Assembly (NCBI RefSeq): GCF_900496995.4
Contig: NC_044009.1
Coordinates: forward strand, 8,154,001-8,218,000
DNA length: 64,000 nucleotides
Reading direction: 5' to 3'
From: Aquila chrysaetos chrysaetos
Lineage: Eukaryota; Chordata; Aves; Accipitriformes; Accipitridae
The stretch's first letter is position 1. Every line of letters starts with the position of its first letter. This document shows positions 1-34,889 of the stretch, piece after piece. The notes below the pieces were generated by a model, which did not search any database, had not been told where the DNA came from, and was given only the letters and a program-made list of their open reading frames with translations. The translations under genes and the position numbers were made by a program.

Positions 1-14237
<14,237 letters not shown>

Positions 14238-14360
14238 TGCGGCCTGAGCCCTTTGCCGCCATCACCTTCTTCCCTCCCTCCCCGCGGCTCTTCCCTCTCC
14301 TTTCCAAGCCCTTACTCTGTCACGCAGGCGTTCAAACTGTGAATTAGGGAGCAAGAAACC

Positions 14361-14366
14361 AATAAA
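14361..14366 (+). terminator. FBXO42: Polyadenylation signal AATAAA, proximal, FBXO42
   Basis: A canonical hexamer 124 bases after the FBXO42 stop. It would give a short 3' UTR form; there is no strong GT-rich element directly behind it. Confidence 0.4.
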
Positions 14367-16214
14367 GTCCAAGCAAAACCTCCAGTGCTGCCCTGCCGGT
14401 TCCCAGTAAGACCCCAGTTAAGCGAATCGTGTTTACAGGCGGGGAAGAACCCACGCCACTGCGATCCAAGCCAAGGATTTGGGGTAAGCAGGTAGGGAAA
14501 TGTGCCATCCAGTATCCTCTTGAGGTTGTTTTTTATTTTCCGGGGGTTTGAGAGGCTTCATATCTCTCTGAAACTCCTTGTGGGATGTGAGTAAAAGTGG
14601 TTTTATATGAACAAGCCAAATACCGGCAGGCAGGAGGCTGTTAGCTTGTGCGCACTGATTATTTCCATGCTTGACTCCGTAAGGAAGACAACAGCAATAC
14701 CCCACCAGGAATCTTCCAGTGCTGCAAACCTTTGCTCGACACAAACATGATGCCTTTTTTTTGCCTCTCACCCCTTTGGCCTGCCAGTCTCATTCCTGTC
14801 CTCCGTCCAGGACCATAAGAAGGAAGAAGGGACAGGTTTTTTGTGTCAAAATGCCAAAAATATTAATAATTAGCCAGGCATTAACCTCCTCCTTTTCTTG
14901 CCCTGTGCTGGATCAGGCTTTGGGATCAGCTCTGATCCCTCCTCCTCAGCAAAAAAACCACACCATCTAAAAATCCAGTTATTCTCCCAATGCTGAGCAA
15001 TTTGGCTGCCAATTCCCTTCTAGACTTGAAGGTTTTGTTTCACTCAACAGCCCAAACCCATTCAAGGCTGAACCAGCACCTTGTAGCCTGGGACCAGGAT
15101 GTTTTTTTTCTAGTCAAAAAGATGAATATTAGTCAATCTTGAGGGTGTGAGCAGCCCCAATAGCAGTAACTGCACCTCATCTTTGCACGTGCCTCCTTCC
15201 GCAAAGATTAAAACAAATTAAAATCCGAAGGGATTGAACCTGTGCGTCCTTCTGGGACAACCTCCCCCCTTCCCTTTCCCATCAAGATGATGGGGGGTGG
15301 GAAAAATGGGTGGATTCTGCCAGGTTTTGGTCAACAACCTCCAGCACCCGAAAAGTAGGGAACCCTCCCCAAACCGGCAGCGCCATGACGTGGCCCCTTT
15401 TCCCCTCTTCCCCCCCCCCCCCACCCCTCCATCCCCACTGAGCTTTTTGCCGGTCAGAGCCTTAAATCGCATCCCAGCCGCATAGGGATGGGGAGGGTTT
15501 TGCTTCATCTGCGGCTTTTCCACCTCTGTAAATAAATCCCTCGTTAAATCCAGCCTCTCCCACTCCAATCCCAAACGTATTTGATTTGTCCTAAGGGAAG
15601 GCAAAATGCAATTTTTACCCCCAAAACCTTGGGACCACCTAGGGTGATCTATGAAATATTTTCTTCTCCACTTTAAGCTTCTCCGTGAGGAAGGCGGTCG
15701 GGGCTTTGGCATCGATTCCCTCCTCCCCTTTGCATGTCTCTTGTCATCCACCCCAAAAAAAGTCAAAAAAGGGATGGACGGTGGCTTGGCGTTGGGTTGA
15801 CATCCTTCTCCTTGCGTGGAGCATCCTTCGAGGGACATTTTCCCAACGTTTATGTGGTCTCCGTCCTCGACTGGTCCCAAAATCCCCCTAACTGGCCCCA
15901 AACCTGCCAAGCGGCCGGGGCCATCCCTCTTCCGTCCCCAGCGGTCGCGGAAAGGCATGTTCTGCACCGTTAACAATAAATTCATCCCAAAATTTTGACA
16001 CCCCTGCCACGTGAGCCGCTGGTGCTGTGAGCGAGGTGTGTGTGTGTGTCCCCCACAACTCAGGTGTCCCCCCACATCGTTGTCCCAGGCTTGGCCGAGT
16101 GTAGGAATGAAAAGCGATTTTCGGTGATATTTAAAATCTTGTGTACATTTTGGGGGGGGGGGGTAATGGGTTCCCCCCTTCCCCCTATCCCAATGAATTT
16201 TTAGCAGTTTAACA

Positions 16215-16220
16215 AATAAA
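16215..16220 (+). terminator. FBXO42: Polyadenylation signal AATAAA, distal, FBXO42
   Basis: AATAAA followed about 15-25 bases later by TGGATGGTTGGTCC and a G run, a typical GU-rich downstream element. It is the best candidate for the main FBXO42 3' end. Confidence 0.5.
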
Positions 16221-16235
16221 AAGGAAAAGAAATGG

Positions 16236-16800
16236 ATGGTTGGTCCTTTTGGGGGGGGGGGGGGGGGTGGAAATGCTGTGGAGGGAAACCTCCACTGCGC
16301 TTCCCACAAGTTTGGGGGTGAAAAGGGGGATTTGGGGTCTTACTGGGTAAAAATAAGGGCAATATCTGTGCTACGGGATGTTGGAGCAATAGAGGTGGAA
16401 AAAAGGGGGGCACAAGGTTGGGGTGAGGAACGGGAGGTTTCAGAAAAAACGGGGTAGTGCTGGAAAATTGACCACAAAACCTGCTGGGGCTGGAAATGGG
16501 GGAGTCCTGAAGCCTGCTAGGGCTGGAGATTTAGGACCCCAAAGCATTCCAGTATCGGTAATTAGGGATGGGGACCCCAAAGCCTGTGGGGGGGTGGAAA
16601 CCGGGGACCCCAAAGTCTTTGGGGGCTGGAAAGTGGGGACCACGTACCGGGCAGCGCTGGGCACAGGCTGCCGCCTCATGCCAGCCCAGGCACGTAGGGG
16701 CTTCCCCCGCTCCCGGCCCCATATCGCCTACAGGGCTGGGAACCCCCATCCCCTCTAGCGTCCGGGTCTCCCATAGGGCCGCCCCCCCATAAACTATAGG
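16236..16800. repeat. Intergenic sequence with short GGGGACCCCAAAG-type repeat
   Basis: Between FBXO42 and the CPLANE2 promoter lies about 560 bp with no gene seen. From about 16480 to 16640 a degenerate unit recurs: GGGGACCCCAAAG followed by a GGCTGGAAA or GGTGGAAAC block. It begins with a long G run at about 16250-16267. Confidence 0.5.
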
Positions 16801-16819
16801 GTCGGGGTCCGCTTCACTC

Positions 16820-16990
16820 CACGTGTCTCCCCTTTCCCGCCTCCCGCGCATGCGCCGCGGTAAGGGAGGCGGGGCGCGGGCGAGGCTACGCCCCCTCGCT
16901 GACATCATCCCGAGGCGGAAGCGGCCACAGGTGAGGCGGAGAGGCCGCGCCTTAAAGGGACCGCGGCGGGGGGAGGAAGGGGAGGGATAC
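16820..16990 (+). promoter_or_regulatory. CPLANE2: CpG-rich promoter of CPLANE2 with NRF1 palindrome
   Basis: The palindrome GCGCATGCGC at 16846-16855 is a perfect match to the NRF1 consensus. It is followed by GGCGGGGCGCGGGCG-like Sp1/KLF boxes and dense CpGs to about 16975. It sits about 600 bp before the CPLANE2 start codon, so a non-coding first exon or a long 5' leader is likely. TATA is absent, as usual for NRF1/Sp1 promoters. Confidence 0.6.
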
Positions 16991-16992
16991 CC

Positions 16993-17450
16993 CATGGCGG
17001 GGGGGGGGGGGGGGGCAGGCGTTGCATCCCCTTTGCAGGGGTTTGGGGTGCAGGGAGCCGCTTGGGGGGTGCAGGGGCCACGGGGAGGGGCAGGGGGCTG
17101 CGTTGCAGCCGTTTTGCATGTTTGGGGGGGTAAGGAGCCAATGGGGGGGGGGCAGAGACCCCATGAGGGGGCTGCGTTGCACCCACCCTGCAGGGTTTGG
17201 GGTGCAAGGACCACGGGGGGGGGGCGATGACCCCAGAGGGGGTGCAGGGACCCCGGGGGGGGCAAGGACTCTATGGAGGGGTGCAGGGACCCTGGGGAGG
17301 GGGGGCAGGGACCCAAGAGAGGGTGCTGGGACCCCAAGGGGGGGTCAGGGACCCCATGGGGGTGCAGGGACCCTGGGGGTGAGGGGGGACACCCTGCTGC
17401 GGGGGGGGTGCAGTGACCGCAGGGGGAAGGGGGGGGTGTCTTCCCTTTCC
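16993..17450. repeat. G-rich tandem repeat in CPLANE2 leader region
   Basis: A roughly 450 bp stretch of degenerate repeats of the type GGTGCAGGGACCCCGGGGGG, with an earlier sub-block reading GGGGCTGCGTTGCAG. The runs of three or more G on the + strand make it a strong G-quadruplex candidate. It lies between the NRF1 site and the CPLANE2 start codon. Confidence 0.7.
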
Positions 17451-17472
17451 GCCCAGGTTTCGGGGGGGGCAC

Positions 17473-18901
17473 ATGGCGGCATGGGGGGGCTCGGTGCTGG
17501 AGCCGGGCTGGCTCCTCTCCCCCGCCGGCCGCCCCTACCTGGACTCCATCTTCCCCAAGAACCAACGAAGAGTGTTTGGTGAGGCCCACACCCTGCCTTC
17601 CCCCACCCCCCTCTCCAAAAATGGGGTGCCAGCACCCCAAAAAAACCTCTACACCCACCCCCCCCCCCCCCCCAGGTCTGCTGGAGCGCCCGGCGCTGCC
17701 CCCCAACTTGGCCGTCCCCACCGTCACCTACAAACTCTTCCTCTCCGGCAAGAGCGGCGTCGGCAAGACGGCCTTGGTGGCCACGCTGGCGGGGACCCCC
17801 GTGCCCCCCATCCACCACGAGACCCTGGGTACGTGGGGGGGGACGGGGGGGGGACACGCACACAGCACCCCCGATGTCCCCTGGGGGTGACCATCCCTGT
17901 GGGTGTCCCCCCCCCCCACCCCAGGCATAGAGGCCACCACCGTCTACTGGCCGGCCAAGCTGCGGGCCAGCGGTCGCCCCGTCATCTTCCAGCTCCAGTT
18001 TTGGGATTGCGGGGACGGCGCCCTGAAAAAATTTGAGCATCTCCTGCCCGTGAGTCGGGGCGGGGGGGAACAACAGGGAAGGGGGACACAGAGGACACCC
18101 CCTCCCCGGTATGGTGGTCACCCCCCCCCGCCTCAACCCTCCCCAGGCTTGTAAGGAGGAAGCGGATGCCGTCCTTTTTCTCTTCTCCTTCACCGATCGC
18201 TCATCCTTCGAGGAGCTGCCAGCCCAGATGAGCCGGGTGGTCGGTCCCGACGAAGAAAACCTCGTTAGGGTGGTCGTCGGCACCAAGTATCCTTCTCGGG
18301 GGGGGGGGGGGGGGGGTCCGCATCCTCCCGTAAGTGGGTTTGCGCCCCCGTATTTCGCACCATTCGGCATCTCAGTAGGCTGAGAACGTGCAAATTTCAT
18401 TGCACCAATGGATGGGCAGCTCCCATTTATTTTCATGGGGTTTTGGGGGCATTTTTCAGGGTGTTGGTGTCTCCCTCGACCGCGTGTGTCCCCCCACAAG
18501 CGGGTTTGCGCCCCCATATTTTGCACCACTCGGTACTTTGGTGGGCTGAGAACGTGCACACTTCATTACACCGATGGACTCACAGCTCCCACTTATTTTT
18601 ATGGGGTTTTGGGGGGGATTTTTCGGGGTGTTGGGGTTTCCCTTAACTGTATGTGTCCCCCCCGCAACCCAGATTCGACCTGTCCCCGCAGGCAGACGTG
18701 ACGGAGGGGGACGTGACGGCCTTTGAGGAGACCTGGGGGCTGCCGGTGCTACGAGCGGGCAGCGGGCTGGGCGCCAGGGGGGGACGCGAGGGGCTGGCCC
18801 GGGTCGCCCCCCTCCTCGACGCTTTGGTCGAGAGGCTCTGGCGTCGGGACCAAATCGCCGCCGGCGTCGCCCCGGGGGGCGAGGGGTCCCCCCCCGCCTG
18901 A
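17473..18901 (+). CDS. CPLANE2: Ciliogenesis and planar polarity effector 2 (RSG1), Rab-like small GTPase
   Basis: CPLANE2 (RSG1/C1orf89) is an atypical Rab-like GTPase that works with FUZ, INTU and WDPCP at the basal body to start ciliogenesis. Coding exons are 17473-17578, 17676-17828, 17925-18049, 18147-18286 and 18673-18901, giving 250 aa (human 258). The start at 17473 is the first ATG in frame with conserved text after a GC-rich leader (MAAWGGSVLEPGW). The P-loop GKSGVGKT falls at residues 60-67; a WDCG motif replaces the usual DxxG of switch II, as in the human protein; FLFSFTDRSSFE marks the following strand and helix; the G4 region reads VVGTKFD in place of NKxD. The C-terminus has no prenylation cysteine. 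The final exon is unusually Gly/Ala/Arg rich. Introns are tiny and C-rich; intron 4 holds a direct duplication. Confidence 0.93.
18334..18665. repeat. Two-copy direct duplication in CPLANE2 intron 4
   Basis: A unit of about 166 bp starting with GGGTTTGCGCCCCC at about 18336 and again at about 18502 occurs twice in tandem. Both copies include GCTGAGAACGTGCA and GGGGTTTTGGGGG. It makes up most of intron 4. Confidence 0.8.
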
Positions 18902-18976
18902 ACGCCTTATTGCAGGGTGGGTTTGGGGGGGACCCTCACCGTGGCCTCTGGCCTTCCCCCCCCCCCCCCCCCCGCC

Positions 18977-18982
18977 ATTAAA
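18977..18982 (+). terminator. CPLANE2: Polyadenylation signal ATTAAA of CPLANE2
   Basis: ATTAAA lies 75 bases after the CPLANE2 stop codon and is followed by a GT-rich tract (TGTGATTTGGGGGGG). Confidence 0.6.
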
Positions 18983-19104
18983 CAGTGCTGCCGGACCACA
19001 CCTGTGATTTGGGGGGGCTGGGGGGGAAGTGGAATGGGAGGGGAAAAGGCGCTTTTTTGACCAAAATCCACATTTCTCCACCAAAAAGATCCCTGGGTGC
19101 CCCA

Positions 19105-19625
19105 GTTCATCTGATTTGGGGTGCTGGGGGATTTGGGGTGCAATGGGGTCGTGGGGATGGGGGTGCTGTGGGATTTGGGGTGCCAGGGGGGTGTTGCAGA
19201 TGCTGGGGGATTTGGGGTGCTGGGGGGTGCTGGAGGTGGGGGTGCTGCACAGATGTTGGGGGATTTGGGGTGCTGGAGGTTTGGGGGGGGATTTGGGGTG
19301 CTGAGGGTGCTGTAAATGGGGGATTTGGGGTGCTGGGGGATTTGGGGTGCTGGGTGGTGCTGTAAATGTGGGGTTTGGGGTGCTATGGCTGATGCAGGAT
19401 TTGGGATGCTGCAGGATCATGGGGGTGGGGGTGCTGCGGATTTGGGATACTGGGGGTGATGGAGATGGGGGTGCTGCACAGATATTGTGGGCTTTTGGGT
19501 GCTGGGGGATTTGGGGTGCTGGGGGGTGCTATGGATGATGCAGGATTTGGGGTGCAGCGGGATCATGGGGGTGGGGGTGCCGGGGGATTTGGGGTGCTGA
19601 GGGGGAAGTTGGGGTGCTGGGGTCC
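19105..19625. repeat. Minisatellite, unit GGGGATTTGGGGTGCTG
   Basis: About 520 bp of tandem repeats built from a 16-17 base core, GGGGATTTGGGGTGCTG, with interspersed GGTGCTGGAGGTGGGGGTGCTGCA-like blocks. It fills much of the short CPLANE2-EPHA2 interval, where human carries ARHGEF19. The + strand is strongly G-rich. Confidence 0.85.
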
Positions 19626-19693
19626 GATCCAGCCCCCCCAGGCTGGGCCCACCCTCCCCTCCCCGGCGCAGCAGAAAAGCGGCATTATTTTTA

Positions 19694-19734
19694 GGCCGGA
19701 AAAAGCCGATTTCTGGTCCGGCCTTTTTCCGGCC
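19694..19734. repeat. Short inverted repeat (hairpin) upstream of EPHA2
   Basis: The arms GGCCGGAAAAAG and CTTTTTCCGGCC are separated by about 16 bases. On either strand this would fold to a stable stem-loop. No function is assigned. Confidence 0.7.
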
Positions 19735-19959
19735 CAGAGGATGCAGGAAAGGGGGGGCCGGACAGAGCCCCCCCAAACCAGCAACACCCCCCTCTCCTCC
19801 CCGGTTACCCCTCCCCCACGCTGTCCGGGGCGGGGGGAGGGACGGAAGGAGCCTTGGGTGGACAGACAGAGGGACGGGGGGGGTAGTAGGACGGACAGAC
19901 AGACAGCACCCCAACTGATCCTCCCCCAGTTCCCCCCCCCCAGTTTCTAACTGGTGGGC

Positions 19960-20486
19960 GGGGGGAGTGGCCGGTAGTAGCCGCTTGGCCCCGCCCCCTG
20001 CCGCCATTGGCTGTGGCCCCTCCCCTCCCTTCCCACGCCGCTTTATGAATGAAAGGGGGGGGGGCTGGCGGGGGGGGCGCTTTAACCCCTTCGGGACCGG
20101 AGCTGGGGAGAGGACACGGTGGTGCGGGACGGATCCGGACCCACGCACCCAGCACCACGGGACGCATCCAGGCCCACGCACACACCACCCCCCCCCACAA
20201 ACCCCCGCCACGGGTGTGCTCCCCCCGTGGGGGCTCCTAGACACCCCCCCACCCCCACCCTCCAACAAAACCTGCCCACTTCCCATCCTCAGGCTCGGAC
20301 CCTCCCAGTCCCGTACTGGTGGGTACTGGGAGCAGCTCCTATCCCTTTAAGAGCGGGCGTGGCCGGGTGACATCACTCGGGACATGAATGAACAGGAGCG
20401 GGGTGCTCAGCCCCACACGCCCCACAGCGCTGGGTGCCGCCGGTTGTGGGGTGCACCCCGGGCCCCCCCCAAACCCCCCCCCCGCC
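19960..20486 (+). promoter_or_regulatory. EPHA2: Probable EPHA2 promoter and 5' UTR
   Basis: The region is CpG- and GC-box-rich (CCCCGCCCCCTGCCGCC), has an inverted CCAAT box (ATTGG at 20006-20010) and an A/T patch CTTTATGAATG at 20041 that could serve as a weak TATA. TGACATCAC near 20367 resembles a CRE/AP-1-like site. It leads directly to the EPHA2 initiator ATG at 20487. The transcription start is not determined. Confidence 0.45.
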
Positions 20487-32262
<11,776 letters not shown>

Positions 32263-32900
32263 CCCTCCCCCTGCACTCCCCAAAATACTTGAAAGCAACC
32301 AAATGAAGACACCCCCCTCCCCCCCCCTCCTCCCTGAGGGGTTTATTTATTATTTTTATTATTATTAAGGGTTTTTTATAGTATTATTATTAATATTATC
32401 CCTGGGGTTGGGGATGAAATGGGTGTCACCCCCATCCTTCCCCCCCCAAAAAAAAAAAAAATTATGAAAATTAAATTTCAAGCTCATTTTGGGCTAGAGG
32501 AGGTGTTGGGGGGGTCCTCTTTTTTTTTCCCCCCACATTTCAAGAAAAAAAAAGGGGGGGCTCAGCCCCAAAACTGGCTTATTTTTGCTTTTTTCTCCCT
32601 ATTTATTCCTCTCCCACCGGGTTTTTGAGTGGTTTTATTTTCCCCTTTAACGCTGATCTGCCAGTGTTACCTTTTCCTTTTATTTTTTAACCTAATTTAT
32701 TCTATTTTTGTATATTTATTGCGAGGAAGCAAAGGTCGTGTCAGATTCGGGAGAGCAAAAAGGGGAAAAATTAAGAAAAAAAAAAACCCGGATCCCTTTT
32801 TTTTTTTCCTTTTTTTTCATGGATTTTCAGGGGTTTGGGGGATTTTCATGGGGTTTTGATTTGAATAAAAATGTGCTTTTTTGTTTTCTACAATATTGTT
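32263..32900 (+). other. EPHA2: EPHA2 3' UTR
   Basis: AT-rich sequence follows the EPHA2 stop at 32260-32262, with several homopolymer A and T runs. It ends at a canonical AATAAA at 32864-32869 followed by TGTGCTTTTTTGTTTTC, a good GU/U-rich downstream element. Confidence 0.75.
32864..32869 (+). terminator. EPHA2: Polyadenylation signal AATAAA of EPHA2
   Basis: The hexamer is followed within 30 bases by TGTGCTTTTTTGTTTTC. It would give a 3' UTR of about 0.6 kb. Confidence 0.7.
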
Positions 32901-32974
32901 GTTTCTCACTGGCTTGCAGTGATTGCAGGAATTTGGGGGGCAGAGAGGGATGGGGGGCTTTTCCCCCTGGTTTT

Positions 32975-33150
32975 AAGGGGTTTTAAAGGAGTTTTAAGGA
33001 CTTTTTAAAGAGTTTAAGGGTTTTTTTAAGGAGTTTTAAGGCAGTTTAGGGGCTTGTAAGGGGAGTTAGGGGGGTTTAAAAGGGTTTTTAAGGATTTTTT
33101 AAGGGGTTTTAAGGTTTTCTTTAAAGGGTTTTTTTTAAGGGCATTTTTGA
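32975..33150. repeat. Low-complexity repeat, GGTTTTAAGGAGTTTTAAGG
   Basis: About 175 bp of degenerate AAGGGGTTTTAAGG units lie just behind the EPHA2 polyadenylation site. Confidence 0.75.
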
Positions 33151-34700
33151 GGGGTTGCACACACCTCAAGGAACGTTTCCCATGCGGGGCCTCTTTTCCT
33201 CGGCAAAACCCACGAGGAATTTGGCCTTTTCATCACCCGCTGCTCCCCCAAAGCCAAACCCAAGCCACGGCAGCAGCGGGGCCGGCTGCCCGGTGCCTGC
33301 AAATAACTGGGTAGAAAAAAGCCGGAAAAAGGGTTTTTTTCTGCCCAAAACCATAAAAAACGGGGCGGGGGGAGTGGTGGTTTAAGGGGGACGAGCATCT
33401 TGCTGCAAAAGCTGCCGTTTGGGTGGTTTTCACCCTGTTTTGGGGCGTTCGGGCCTGTGGATGCCCTATGCATGGCACAAATTTGCTGGTCTCAAGCCCC
33501 ATGCATGACACGAGTTTGCCAGTCTCAGCCCTGCCACCGCCCTCAGTCCCGGCTCAAAGTCCAGCAGCGCCCAGTGAGGAACTGCCGAGATGGGGGGGGG
33601 ACACTCACACCGGATTTGGGTGCGCGGCAGCACCCAGCAGCACCTTATCTCTGTTTGGCTATGGCGGGGCCGGATGAGGGTGATGGGGAAACTGAGGCAT
33701 GGGGTAAGCAGGGCACCCCCGCTGCTGCCATCCCGGTGCCTGGCTCGGTTCCAGCAAACTCCTGGCCCAATCCCCATGGGAGCAGGCATGGGGTGACAGC
33801 CAGGGAAGGGGATATGGGTGCTGTGGGTGCTACAGTCCCCATGAATGGGGCATGAGTGAGCATCCTCCCCAAGTGACGTGGGTGTTGTGGTCCCATCACC
33901 CTAGGAGCACCCTCACCCCACCAAGCACCCTCCATGGGCAATGTGGGTGCTGCGGACCCCCGCCCCATGGTCCCCTCACCCCACTGAGCTCCCAGCATGG
34001 GTGATACGGGTGCTGTGGTCCCCATACCCCACTGAGCATCCTTCCCCAGTGACGCGGGTGCTGTGGTCCCATCACCTACAAGCACCCTCACCCCACTGAG
34101 CACCCTCCATGGAGCACATGGGTGCTGCAGCCCGTCCCTGCTCCCAGCAGCCTCACCCCCACCCCAGCACCCGTCCCAGCACCCGTCCCAGTGCCTCTCC
34201 CATCGCCTGCCCCGCTTTTGGGGTGTCTCCCTGGCGCTGACCCCGCTTCACCTCTCCTCCGGCTGAGCCTGGGCATGCCCGCCTCACCCAACCTGCCCCG
34301 CCGTGCTTAATTACCCAGGCAGGTTTAATTACATCTTCGTTAGCGTCCACCGCACCCTCCGCTCCCCCCCAAAAACGCTGCGCCCCAGTTTGGGGGGGGG
34401 GGGGCACCAAAGAGCCGGGGGGGGCTCACCCCCCCCCCCAATTTCCCCCAGGATCTTGGGTTCACCAAACACCTGCCACTCTTATTAATTGCAATAATTA
34501 AGGATAATTATGTGCCAGTAATTATAGGGGGCGGGGTCTGTGGGGGGGATGGTCGCAGAGACTGGGGCACTTCGGTGCATGTCCTGGGGCTGGGTACAGT
34601 TTTGAGGTGATTTGGGGGCTTTGAGCGCTGCTGTGGGGTATGGGGGGGGTGACCCCCCCAAAATGAAGGTTGTGGGGTGGGAGGAGGAGGAGGAAGAAGA
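33151..34700. other. Intergenic interval EPHA2 to ClC-K, no gene seen
   Basis: This interval lies between two converging genes, where human carries FAM131C. I see no exon I can assign to FAM131C. From about 33840 to 34130 there is a degenerate 55-65 bp repeat (GGGTGCTGTGGTCCC ... CACCCCACTGAGCACCCTCC). Short G and C runs occur near 34390-34440. Confidence 0.6.
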
Positions 34701-34723
34701 GGAAGCATTGATGGATTGATATA

Positions 34724-34729
34724 TTTAAT
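34724..34729 (-). terminator. CLCNKB: Polyadenylation signal ATTAAA of the ClC-K gene
   Basis: On the minus strand ATTAAA lies about 160 bases after the stop codon, in a local A/T-rich island (GCATTAAATATATC). It is the best visible candidate. Confidence 0.5.
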
Positions 34730-34889
34730 GCAAAAGCATACTTTGCTGGAGAACCGCTCCCCGCCCCAGCCCGGACGCATGGGTTCCCCCAGGGAGGGGG
34801 GGACCCACATCACCTGGGGGGGTCAGGACCCCCAGTCTTGCCATGGGTGACATCCCTGGAGAGGGGTCCCTTGAGGTCCCCAAAAGTCA

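Larger units (their letters stand above)
14238..16235 (+). other. FBXO42: FBXO42 3' UTR, probable full extent
   Basis: From the FBXO42 stop to about 16.2 kb I see no gene. Two AATAAA hexamers could end the transcript, one at 14361 and one at 16215; the second is followed by a GT-rich stretch (TGGTTGGTCC, then a G run), as expected of a strong site. FBXO42 mRNAs are known to have a long 3' UTR, which favours the distal site. Contents include C runs near 15411-15425 and a G run near 16250. A 363-codon open frame on the minus strand (15218-16309) is treated as chance. Confidence 0.55.
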
